A stretch of DNA of 34,409 nt, taken from a virus. The stretch covers positions 1-34,409 of the IMG/VR virus record IMGVR_UViG_3300025759_000325; one strand, written 5' to 3'. A model generated the notes under the pieces. That model ran no database searches and was not told the DNA's origin. It was given only the letters and a program-made list of their open reading frames with translations. A program made the position numbers and the translations under genes. Positions 19,389-27,901 of the stretch are shown piece after piece (the first letter of the stretch is position 1; each line of letters starts with the position of its first letter).

Positions 19389-22300
19389 TTAACGAGCAAG
19401 CCCGCCATTGGCTTGGAATGGGTTACTAGCGAACGCTAAATATATGTAGGTCTCTCCATTTAGGTTTATCTCTGACGCCCCATTGTCGCGCAGACAGAAC
19501 CCATTGCTCAAGATGTCAACTCCAAAGTCCGGGGCTGATGCGGTGCTGTTATTTCCACGTTTACCTTCTTGGTTAGTGTTGTTAGCAAACAACGAGTTTA
19601 CATTAACATTATAAGCGGGGGGTCTTTCTGTATCAAATATCGCCCAGCCCGTATAGGCGGGATAAGCAGTAATTGAGACAGTTTTGATCATTATCCACCT
19701 GGGTTGGAAACCGAGGTATTGGAAATTGCGGGCTGAATTACCTTCGTATTTGCCGACGCGACTGTAGCCTGCAACAGACGCAAAGCAGTATGCAATGTGC
19801 TGATCCCCGCTAGAACCAATAGACCCTGCCCTGATGCCAACAGTGGTGCTATCTCTATGGTAAAGATCAGATCCAGAAGTGTGTTTTGCAGCAGTTGTGT
19901 TTAGATATATCTCGTCTCTTACTGGATTATTAAAAACCTCAGAATAAACATTCCAGTCACTTGTGTTGTTGATGCGTTTAACTATGACAAGATCAGGGAC
20001 AACGCCGAGCCCGTGACCCCAGCGATGGCTAGAGGGAGTGTTGTTTCCGTTATTTGTCCACTTTACGATAGAGAATCCAGCAGTTTGATTTGCCCTAACG
20101 GATGAGGTTACGTCGCCATCAGTGTTACTAGCCGTAGATGATGCAGCCACCCAAGACCATGCAACCATTTGAGCTGAGTTAGCATTAACCCCACCAGTAG
20201 CTGTATCAGCTCCTATGCTAAAACCATCAGAGTTAAATGAAGTCAAGGTATCGGTGCTGCTATCTCCGTCTTCGTCGTTGTTTCCGCTTGTCATCAAGCG
20301 TCGCCCAACACCACGAACAGAATCAAACAGGAAATGGTTGTTACCTTGATTTCTAACTTTTAACCACACAAAGTCCGAGGCGTGGCCTGTCGTGATTGAC
20401 TTAGCGGTTTGGTTCCCGCTGTATAAAACCGTTTCAAAATAATCTGAACCATCGGCAATCGTCGGAGTTGGTAACGAAGAAGTATTTAGACACTTGAAGC
20501 CCGTGGGTGCCGTGTAAGCAAAGGGACGTTGGCCAAAATTTACCGCGTAATTAGTGGCTACACCGCCGTTGCCAAAAGAAGGAAAAAGCCCCGCTATTTG
20601 GTGTGATAAAGCGCCCTGAGAAGAATTGTTTTTGTAAAAAGTAATTGTTCCTGCGTCTGCGTCACAAGCACATCCGATAATGTCGCCTAAGGTCCACGTC
20701 GCACCGTATGACTGGTCAGTAACTCCGTCTACGTTTTTAACGCCAGAAGTTGAATACAGAACAGAATTTGAATTCTGATAAATATGTCCAGCTGGTTTAT
20801 GAGCTGCCAAGCCAAGGTTAAGAATGCCTGAGTTAGTCATCTCAGCCTCAAAGTACCATTTTCCTGACGCTGGTATTGCAAATGATGCGTGCTGAGAAGA
20901 GCCAACAGGACACTGACCCTGAAGATTTCCCTGTGATAGTGTTCCACTTACCGCAAGGGGGTTAAGAACGCAGTACCCCCCGCTGACTTCTCCACCCGCA
21001 CCAGTGTCTGACTGATCGCCGTTTGTCGGTACGTCAAACAAGAGATCTAGGTCTCGCCCCGGAAGTCCATTTGTAGGATTGTTTGGCGGTGTGAAGTTGC
21101 TGGTGTACTTAGCAGCGCCGTAAACGCGCAAGTCTTGGATGTAGCCATCAAAATCAAGTTGGCTGCCTAAGTAGTTGCCAATTTGCGCACTATCGCCAGA
21201 AAGGCTATGCGTGAAAGAATGGCTACCACCTTCAACACCATCAACATAAAATTTCAAAGTTCCGCTATTCCTAACAACCGCTACATGCGTCCATTTGCCT
21301 AGTGGAATAGTGCCAGTGGTTCCATAAACAGTAGTAGAACCTGCGTCATAGCGGAGCCTAAAGGGCGCTGTTGTTCCGTCGATAACAAAGGCGTTACTGT
21401 TTACGCTGCCAAACTCAATAAGCCGCCCATAATAATGGCCGTTATCTGTAAATTTGACATACGCTTCAATGGTAAAATTGCCAGTGCCAAACTGGCCTAG
21501 CCCTGTGGCGTTAGATATTACAACTTTGTCACTGTCAAAAAACGCTGCGCTTTGACCGTAAAATTTTGAGTGATCAGTTGTAAAAGTAACGCCTGTGTTG
21601 GTAATTGTATAGCTATTGCCTGATACATCGCTTAAATCTGCGCGCAAGGGCATTGCCAGTTGCAAACTACCAGACAGCGAATCAGTGCGATTTCCAGAAG
21701 CAACAGTTCCGCCATACGTCCCAGTGGTGTTCCGGATAGGCAATGCTCCAGTTGCGTTGGCGATAGAAACATCAGCCCCGGCCGTTGAGCCAACAAGATT
21801 GTTTGCTGTAAATGAATTTGAGTTGCCACTAACGTCAGCGCCTAAATCTGATCCGTCTGCAAAATTAAGATGGAATCCGTTCGTTCCAAATGTTCCGCTG
21901 TAGGCTGCAGCTTGCCAGACTCCGTTGCTGTCAAACGCCCCAAATGATGTGCAATCAAGCTGGGAGCCGTCAATGTTATAAATATCGGCAAAATACTGAC
22001 CACCGTAGCCAGTACCGGCCTGGTTTATCGTATGCAAAGATGCAGAGTTCCAGTTATATGTTGTATTTTGTGCAGGATAAGTTGCAGTAGAAAAAGCGGT
22101 CTCTTGAACGCCATTTGTGTAAAGCTTAATCCTGTTAGATGCAGTCGCCTGGGTAGTATCGACTGCAAGGACTATATGATAAAATGAGCTGAAATCTCTA
22201 TAAACTCTAGAAGTTATTATGCTTGAAAAGCTGTAATGACCGAGCTGAAAATTGTCATTACTGTCAAACAGAAGACTGACAAGTGAATCATTTAATGGGC

Positions 22301-22520
22301 TTCGAGCATCAATTAACGGATTGTATGCACCTGATTTAACCCTTTTAACCCAAAAAGAGATGGTAAAAGTTTTTTGGTTGCCAGCTGAAGACGGAGTTTT
22401 TGAAAGATAAGCCGAATCACCGTCGTCGAAACGAAGCGATTTAGTGGCTATGCCACCAGCCGCAGCAGCAGCAGCAGCAGTTGCCAGCAGCGGAGAAGAA
22501 AGATTGCCGGGAACTGTCAT
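19389..22520 (-). CDS. Large tail fibre with LamG/lectin-like and SPRY-like domains
   Basis: This 1043-residue protein is probably the host-binding fibre. After an N-terminal alanine run (TAAAAAAAGGIATKSLRFDD) come two concanavalin/LamG-like modules (about 28-230, with FTISFWVKRV; about 280-480, with FTIEAYVKFTD and GKWTHVAVVRN), a SPRY-like module (about 515-690, with GKWYFEAEMTN and GDIIGCACDADAGTITFYKN) and a C-terminal domain (about 700-1040) with repeated FVWLKVRNQG and DLVIVKRIN strands of the type seen in cyanophage fibres (DUF7483-like). Such modules bind sugars. Overlaps by one base with the gene upstream. Confidence 0.8.
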   Translation of the reverse strand: MTVPGNLSSPLLATAAAAAAAGGIATKSLRFDDGDSAYLSKTPSSAGNQKTFTISFWVKRVKSGAYNPLIDARSPLNDSLVSLLFDSNDNFQLGHYSFSSIITSRVYRDFSSFYHIVLAVDTTQATASNRIKLYTNGVQETAFSTATYPAQNTTYNWNSASLHTINQAGTGYGGQYFADIYNIDGSQLDCTSFGAFDSNGVWQAAAYSGTFGTNGFHLNFADGSDLGADVSGNSNSFTANNLVGSTAGADVSIANATGALPIRNTTGTYGGTVASGNRTDSLSGSLQLAMPLRADLSDVSGNSYTITNTGVTFTTDHSKFYGQSAAFFDSDKVVISNATGLGQFGTGNFTIEAYVKFTDNGHYYGRLIEFGSVNSNAFVIDGTTAPFRLRYDAGSTTVYGTTGTIPLGKWTHVAVVRNSGTLKFYVDGVEGGSHSFTHSLSGDSAQIGNYLGSQLDFDGYIQDLRVYGAAKYTSNFTPPNNPTNGLPGRDLDLLFDVPTNGDQSDTGAGGEVSGGYCVLNPLAVSGTLSQGNLQGQCPVGSSQHASFAIPASGKWYFEAEMTNSGILNLGLAAHKPAGHIYQNSNSVLYSTSGVKNVDGVTDQSYGATWTLGDIIGCACDADAGTITFYKNNSSQGALSHQIAGLFPSFGNGGVATNYAVNFGQRPFAYTAPTGFKCLNTSSLPTPTIADGSDYFETVLYSGNQTAKSITTGHASDFVWLKVRNQGNNHFLFDSVRGVGRRLMTSGNNDEDGDSSTDTLTSFNSDGFSIGADTATGGVNANSAQMVAWSWVAASSTASNTDGDVTSSVRANQTAGFSIVKWTNNGNNTPSSHRWGHGLGVVPDLVIVKRINNTSDWNVYSEVFNNPVRDEIYLNTTAAKHTSGSDLYHRDSTTVGIRAGSIGSSGDQHIAYCFASVAGYSRVGKYEGNSARNFQYLGFQPRWIMIKTVSITAYPAYTGWAIFDTERPPAYNVNVNSLFANNTNQEGKRGNNSTASAPDFGVDILSNGFCLRDNGASEINLNGETYIYLAFASNPFQANGGLAR

Positions 22521-23344
22521 CAGGAAGCGGCCTTAACGTCCAGGTGTGCTGTGATCATAATCTTTTCGTCAGCCATTACCGCATACGCAAGAACATCTAC
22601 AGCACTTGCAGTAGTCGTCAGAGTCGGCGCAGTACCACCAACAAAGCGATAGTTCGACGAAAAGCTAAGTGTTCTACTGCCCGTGCCGTCTTGATGAACC
22701 TCAATAAATCCTGTCTGGCCTTCAACCACATTTGTTGGGTTGCCTAATGTTCTATTTCCACCGAGAACTAATTTCATATTGTTATTATCATCCATATCGA
22801 TTGCCACAGTTGACGCATCGGTCAACGTTGTGATTGCGCCACGAACACCGCCCGTAACCACCTGACCATTGGTGGTTTCGGTGGCAAGCAGGAAAGAAGC
22901 AAAGCCGAGGTTGCCGCTGGCGTCAGTTTTCAGCGCTTGGTTTGCCGTTCCATCAGCAGAAGGCAGCGTGAACGTGACGTTGCTGGAAACAGTGGCAGGG
23001 GCCTGAAGCGCGACGTAGTTGCTGCTGTCTGCGTCAGCAAAGCGCACATCAGACTGCGCGTTCAGCGTGATGTCACCCGTAAATGTCGCGCCAGACAGGG
23101 CAGCCAAGCCAAAATTGGTCTGGACCGGACCAATAGTGATATACCCGTTATTTGCGGAATTTCTAAGCTTGTAGACAGCAGGGGTCGCTGATGTATCCAC
23201 AAAAGGCTCAAACGCCACCTTTGTGCCACTTGGCTCGCTTGAACCGCTGTTGTTGCTAGCGATGGCAGCCAGCACAGAGTTCAGCTCTGTTCTGAAATTC
23301 GCGCCTGACTGATTACTGAGGGTTTTATCGGTGGATTGAGCCAT
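22520..23344 (-). CDS. Tail fibre/structural protein (274 residues)
   Basis: The N terminus MAQSTDKTLSNQSGANFRTE, LNSVLAAIASNNSG is a pattern shared by many phage fibre or baseplate-linked proteins, probably the part that docks on the tail tip. The middle is beta-rich with GDITLNAQSDVRFADADSS and FTLPSADGTANQALKTDASG, typical of short fibre repeats. It lies between the gpJ-like protein and the large fibre, so it may connect the two. Exact family unknown. Confidence 0.75.
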   Translation of the reverse strand: MAQSTDKTLSNQSGANFRTELNSVLAAIASNNSGSSEPSGTKVAFEPFVDTSATPAVYKLRNSANNGYITIGPVQTNFGLAALSGATFTGDITLNAQSDVRFADADSSNYVALQAPATVSSNVTFTLPSADGTANQALKTDASGNLGFASFLLATETTNGQVVTGGVRGAITTLTDASTVAIDMDDNNNMKLVLGGNRTLGNPTNVVEGQTGFIEVHQDGTGSRTLSFSSNYRFVGGTAPTLTTTASAVDVLAYAVMADEKIMITAHLDVKAAS

Positions 23345-26300
23345 CAGGTGATCTCCTTGCCGTGCCCAACGGCTTGATAGTCGAATGTCCTATTAAGCAC
23401 TGTAGTCGCATCAGCAGCAAGGAACTTGATGGTGAATCCGGTTCTGCTAACGCTGCTCAACTCGAAGTAATCACCCGTTGCCATGTTGGTTGCCGTAATG
23501 GTGATGCTCGGCGTGCTGTAGAAGGCAGACGGGAACGTCACGGCTTTTCCGCTTGAGCTTGTGCCGCTGCTGATGTTGCGCTGCTGCTCTGTGCGGCGCT
23601 GGAGCTTTACTGACACACCCAGGGTTTCGACTACAGGGTCTTGAGATTCGTTCCCCGTCTCCATCTCAACCTTGAACTGGAAACCGCGCCCGCGCTTGGT
23701 TGAGTTTGCGAACGGCTCCCAAGTGCCATAGGTAGGCGATCCGCCAGGGTTGTCGTCCGTCGATCTGACGTACAGCTCAGCATTGGTTTCTGACAAGTCA
23801 TCAGCATCAATGTCATTCCAAACGTCGATTAGCTCACTGCGAGAATCCCAGAAGTCGTCAGGGTTAATCGACTTCATCTGCAAGTTGGCTAGCAGCTCAA
23901 CGTCATAGACAGCGCCCATGTCAAGCGTGTTGGCAAAAATGTAGTTGCCTGTACTTTGAACACCGCCAAAAAAGTCCAAATTGGTAACGGCGTCAAAATC
24001 AGCAATCGAGTCAATCAAGCCTTTGCCTGACAAGGTGATGCCGCCCTCTGTAACACTGTTGAACGACTGCGAAAACGTGCCTGTGAAATTTGGGCTTTCT
24101 GTGTACGTCTGAACAACCTCTAAATCCTGCGGCTCTGGCAGTGCAACTAGAACTTTGGGGATGCCGGACTCAGCTGCATAGTTGTCAACAGAATCTTTTG
24201 CGCGGACAAGGTAGTGCCCACTCAACAAAGGAACAATTTTTCTGGTTGAGCTGCCGTTGACAGCTGGGACAATCTTTTCTGACTGTGACCACTTAATGTC
24301 CCCTGTGGTCCTTGGGTTGTGGCGGATCTCAACCGTTCCGCCGATCTTTACATCAAGGTCAGTTGCTTCAGGCCAGTGCAGCTCAGCAGTGTGCTGATCG
24401 ATTGGCGTGATGTTCAGCGCAGCAATGTTGCTTGGCGCTGTGCTTTTGCCAACGGTCGCAATCGTGCCGACTGTTGGAGCTGAACGCCGCCTGCCTGTTT
24501 GCTCTACGTCTAACCCATAACCAATCGCGGTAACTCTGACTTCGTAAACGCCCCTTTGTGTGTCTGGGATGGAGAACGCAGTGCTAGTGACAAAACGTGA
24601 CTCCGGTGCATCATTGTCAAGGCGGAACTCCACTTGATATTCATTTGCCCTTGGCGACTGCTGCCAACTGACAGCTACACGCTGCAGAACCTTGTCGCCC
24701 TCTTCGTAGAGGATTTCTTCCAACTGCAGGTTGGTTACAGGGTCTGGTTTTTCAGCTAACTGTGTTACGTCACGGGGGCTGAAGCTTTGCTCTGCCTCAA
24801 TAGCTGCATATTTACGGCTGTCGTGCGCTAAGGCTGTTACACCGTAAGTTGCTTCATTTTCGACAACACTTAAGACGCGCCATGTACTTAACAAAAGCTC
24901 GTCGTAACCAATCGTAAAAGCAGAGCCAGCTACAGGCGCACTGTTTAACGTCGAGCCAGGGGTGATTGTGTTGCCAACAATCGTTGATCCACTAACCACC
25001 TGCACTTCATAAATTAACGCCCCTGTTCTGGGATCTGTCTTTGCGGAACCGTCGCCATTCCGACCCTCTGTAATTACATTCAGAACAAAGCTGCTGGGCG
25101 CTTGTGCCCCGAACATGTCAACGTCACTCCGATCCAGCTTGACTGATGTTGTCGTAGAGCCCGAGGAGATACGGCCAGCAACTGTTTTGCCTGCGCGGAC
25201 AGGATCGCTGATCTTGACTAGATCACCTGGCCTAACTGTGATTCCAGCGGCAATGTCAGTCTCAAAGCTGCAAACCTCAGTTTCATGGTGCGCTGTGTAG
25301 AGGAACCATTTGCCTAAACGATTTGCCTGGGCACGACTGGTGCAAGCAAACGCCGTGATATTTTGCTTGTTGTAGCCGTACTTTCTTACTGGCTTGAATG
25401 CTGTATCAGCTAACTCGACAAGCTCGTTAGCAAAGCCTCGAAGGTTGTTGTCAAAGTATTTAACCGAGACACATGTCGGCCGATTTTTCAGGCTTGATCC
25501 TGAGTAACTGAAGCCAGCCTGAGTCACGTTTGACTGGTTAAATGTGTAGGCAAAAACGTCAGGCGCATCCTGAGAAACAGTTATTCCTCCAACTTCCCAG
25601 AAAGGCATTGCCCTGAAAACAGAGCACATTTCCTGAATCAGCTTGAAAGCGTCCGCCTGTGTTTGCAGGAGAACATTGCAGCTAAATCGTGGTTCGCCTT
25701 CGATCAGCTCTCCACAGTATTCGCTAGCTTTTTTGAAGCTATACAGGTCAAGATTGCTAGCAGTATCAGACGCACCATTGAAGTTACCCGCAGCATCTTT
25801 GGCCCGCTCTTCTGGTGTAAGAACTTGCGAGCCTAATCCGTACCTAGTGGATGTCAACAAGTCATAAAGTATAAACGGGGGATCTGTTGTCCATTCTCTA
25901 GTTGTTTTTAACGTGCCATTAAAAGGCGTACTGGCGTCGTACTCCAACGATCCATCAGCACGCACTGTTGCGTTGTGTGGGATGCGCACTTTAATTCCCC
26001 GTATCTTGTAACTACGTTGCGGAATACTTGGGAACTGCTGAGCATCAAATTTAAGACCGACAACAGCACTGTTTGGGTATCGCGTCTTTTCGCCAACCCT
26101 TTCTGTGTAGTCGTACCAAATCAAGTCATCCGTTTTAGACACAGTGTCGTCATGGAACTCATGACCAGTTCTTGTCAACCGAATATCAACAGGGAAAGCA
26201 GTGCCTGCTTGGACTTTTGCCTCATCTAAAATAATGAGATGCCTTCGCTGATACAGGTCAGGTGAATAGCCTTTGAGCTGAAATTCGCCGTTGCCCAGAT

Positions 26301-26931
26301 AGCTGTCGTAGAAATCAAAATCACCAAAATCAACAGGGCTGTAGCCGTTGCCTTGGTATTGAATTTCAACCTTGTAGGAGATATGCACGGCTCTTACCCT
26401 GCCGTCATCTTTCGCCACCGTCATGGACGGAGAGCCAATCGTGATACGAACGCTTGTCACGTCGGTATCAGTAATTTGCCGGGTCACTGGCGTTGCTGTT
26501 GCCCCTGCCGCTACATCTTTATCAGTTCTGCTTGTTGAGCCGCCATAGAGAAAAAAGTTGCCTTCATTGTCGCCAATGTCAGCTTTCGTAAGCTCGGCAT
26601 TTACTACAAGTGTTTTTTGGTTAAGTATCCCAATGCTTTGCAGGTTTGTTTGCGTTTGCGTGCCCAAGCGACTTTCAAACGTCGCATCACGCATATCAAA
26701 ATTCATCTGTTCAATAATACTTGCATCTGTTTTCTTGCTGGTTGCAGTAACAGTGGCGCTAGCACCAAGCACAGGCGTGTTATTAAAAAACGTATCTTTG
26801 AGAGACGCCAAGTTGTAGGCTTCCGATCCAACAGTCAAACCGCTTGCAGACGGGAAGCCCTCAATTTCGCCTTCACTCAGCAGGTCAACGAGCCTGGCAA
26901 CCTGTCTTGACTCAAGATTATCCTTGGGCAT
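23344..26931 (-). CDS. Tail tip/host specificity protein (lambda gpJ-like)
   Basis: At 1195 residues this is close to gpJ of lambda (1132). It begins MPKDNLESRQVARLVDLLSE, GEIEGFPS, the usual gpJ opening, followed by NTPVLGASA and long beta-rich hub domains, the tail_3-type region (RGIKVRIPHNATVRADGS; WTTDPPFILYDLLTSTRYGL; EPRFSCNVLLQTQADAFKLI), fibronectin type III-like modules near residues 730-920 (LQRVAVSWQQSPRANEYQVE), and a C-terminal FITIKF/WDSRSELIDVWNDI region. The protein forms the tail-tip hub and central fibre. Gene order L-K-I-J is conserved. Confidence 0.9.
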   Translation of the reverse strand: MPKDNLESRQVARLVDLLSEGEIEGFPSASGLTVGSEAYNLASLKDTFFNNTPVLGASATVTATSKKTDASIIEQMNFDMRDATFESRLGTQTQTNLQSIGILNQKTLVVNAELTKADIGDNEGNFFLYGGSTSRTDKDVAAGATATPVTRQITDTDVTSVRITIGSPSMTVAKDDGRVRAVHISYKVEIQYQGNGYSPVDFGDFDFYDSYLGNGEFQLKGYSPDLYQRRHLIILDEAKVQAGTAFPVDIRLTRTGHEFHDDTVSKTDDLIWYDYTERVGEKTRYPNSAVVGLKFDAQQFPSIPQRSYKIRGIKVRIPHNATVRADGSLEYDASTPFNGTLKTTREWTTDPPFILYDLLTSTRYGLGSQVLTPEERAKDAAGNFNGASDTASNLDLYSFKKASEYCGELIEGEPRFSCNVLLQTQADAFKLIQEMCSVFRAMPFWEVGGITVSQDAPDVFAYTFNQSNVTQAGFSYSGSSLKNRPTCVSVKYFDNNLRGFANELVELADTAFKPVRKYGYNKQNITAFACTSRAQANRLGKWFLYTAHHETEVCSFETDIAAGITVRPGDLVKISDPVRAGKTVAGRISSGSTTTSVKLDRSDVDMFGAQAPSSFVLNVITEGRNGDGSAKTDPRTGALIYEVQVVSGSTIVGNTITPGSTLNSAPVAGSAFTIGYDELLLSTWRVLSVVENEATYGVTALAHDSRKYAAIEAEQSFSPRDVTQLAEKPDPVTNLQLEEILYEEGDKVLQRVAVSWQQSPRANEYQVEFRLDNDAPESRFVTSTAFSIPDTQRGVYEVRVTAIGYGLDVEQTGRRRSAPTVGTIATVGKSTAPSNIAALNITPIDQHTAELHWPEATDLDVKIGGTVEIRHNPRTTGDIKWSQSEKIVPAVNGSSTRKIVPLLSGHYLVRAKDSVDNYAAESGIPKVLVALPEPQDLEVVQTYTESPNFTGTFSQSFNSVTEGGITLSGKGLIDSIADFDAVTNLDFFGGVQSTGNYIFANTLDMGAVYDVELLANLQMKSINPDDFWDSRSELIDVWNDIDADDLSETNAELYVRSTDDNPGGSPTYGTWEPFANSTKRGRGFQFKVEMETGNESQDPVVETLGVSVKLQRRTEQQRNISSGTSSSGKAVTFPSAFYSTPSITITATNMATGDYFELSSVSRTGFTIKFLAADATTVLNRTFDYQAVGHGKEIT

Positions 26932-27542
26932 TACTCAAGCTCCTCGACGTTCAGGCCAGCCGATACAACAACACTACCGACGATCACCTCTCCGTAGGCA
27001 ACCGGGACGGGGACGCCTTCTCTGCCAACGTTTTGAATGCCGGAAAAGCTGAAGTTGTTGCGCGGATCGTTGTCTGTCTCAGGTGTAGGCACTGTGGGCG
27101 ATAGCAGGCCAGCAACGCCGACTAAAGCTAGTCCGATACCAATGTTGCCTACTGCTGCAGATATGCCTGCACCGCCAGAAAAACCAGTTAAACCCAAGCT
27201 AAGCGAAGCACCGCCAGTAGCAAACGCCAAACCGACCAAAGCAAAACCAGCAAGAGCAAGGACAATGTTTCTGAATGGATTAGCCCCGGTCACAACAGGA
27301 ATAATCCTGATGTCATCGTCAACCATTAACGGGTAGCTGAGCTGTTCTGGAGATTGCCCTAGCTCCAGCGTATGCGGACCAACGCAAACGGTGTAGTAAC
27401 CCTCGCCCATGACTGAGCGCAGCTCAGGGAAGTTGCACAACAAAAACCGGATTGCCTCAGCCGGTGTCCTCGCTACCGCTTCAAAAACTTTCTGACCGCA
27501 GTGCTCCGCCAGGTGCCCATACAGCCTGATTTTGCGAAGCAT
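26931..27542 (-). CDS. Tail assembly protein (lambda gpI-like)
   Basis: This 203-residue protein has an N-terminal beta-grasp-like domain (MLRKIRLYGHLAEHCGQKVF, EAVARTPAEAIRFLLCNFPE), a central Gly/Ala-rich hydrophobic stretch (NIVLALAGFALVGLAFATGG to VGVAGLLSP) and the conserved C-terminal tail GIQNVGREGVPVPVAYGEVI. These are the hallmarks of gpI. ATG 27542 was chosen over the GTG at 27551. It precedes gpJ and follows the JAB-domain gene, as in lambda. The protein is needed to assemble the tail tip but is not found in the lambda virion. Confidence 0.88.
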   Translation of the reverse strand: MLRKIRLYGHLAEHCGQKVFEAVARTPAEAIRFLLCNFPELRSVMGEGYYTVCVGPHTLELGQSPEQLSYPLMVDDDIRIIPVVTGANPFRNIVLALAGFALVGLAFATGGASLSLGLTGFSGGAGISAAVGNIGIGLALVGVAGLLSPTVPTPETDNDPRNNFSFSGIQNVGREGVPVPVAYGEVIVGSVVVSAGLNVEELE

Positions 27543-27580
27543 TGCCGTCACTCGCCATGCCCTTTGATTCTACCGATGAC

Positions 27581-27901
27581 TCAAGGGTCGATCTTTAGCC
27601 AGCTTTGATCTTCCATTCCATAGATAAACCACGGCAGACCGTATTGAGTGCAAGCCTTTTTGTCGGGCTTGCTGGGCAATGCAGGCGCGCCGGGATGACT
27701 ATGGACAACAGCAAGCACCTTGCCGGTGTCTTCTGCAGCCGCATAGCCCATAGGGTCAAGGACAAAAACGTCATCCTCATTGCTTAGGTTCTTGCACGGC
27801 CAATAGTGCTCAGCGCCGTCAAGCATGACAAGCAATCCGCAAGACTCCTTTGGCGCTTCCGCTTCAGCGTGCTGCACTGCAGCCTTTTGCCAATCTTCCA
27901 T
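27581..27901 (-). CDS. JAB/MPN metalloprotease-like tail protein (gpK N-domain)
   Basis: The 106-residue protein carries a full JAMM motif: PKESCGLL with E19, HSHPGAP (H67, H69), S77 and D80 in LPSKPD. It corresponds to the first domain of lambda gpK; the NlpC/P60 hydrolase domain that usually follows is absent, so cell-wall cutting is not expected from this gene. It starts directly after gpL (1-base overlap) and precedes gpI. Confidence 0.88.
   Translation of the reverse strand: MEDWQKAAVQHAEAEAPKESCGLLVMLDGAEHYWPCKNLSNEDDVFVLDPMGYAAAEDTGKVLAVVHSHPGAPALPSKPDKKACTQYGLPWFIYGMEDQSWLKIDP

Noticed and set aside
22450-22485. GCA triplet run as a phase-variation site
   Set aside because: Length change by triplets would keep the frame, so it cannot switch the gene off; it only alters an alanine stretch.
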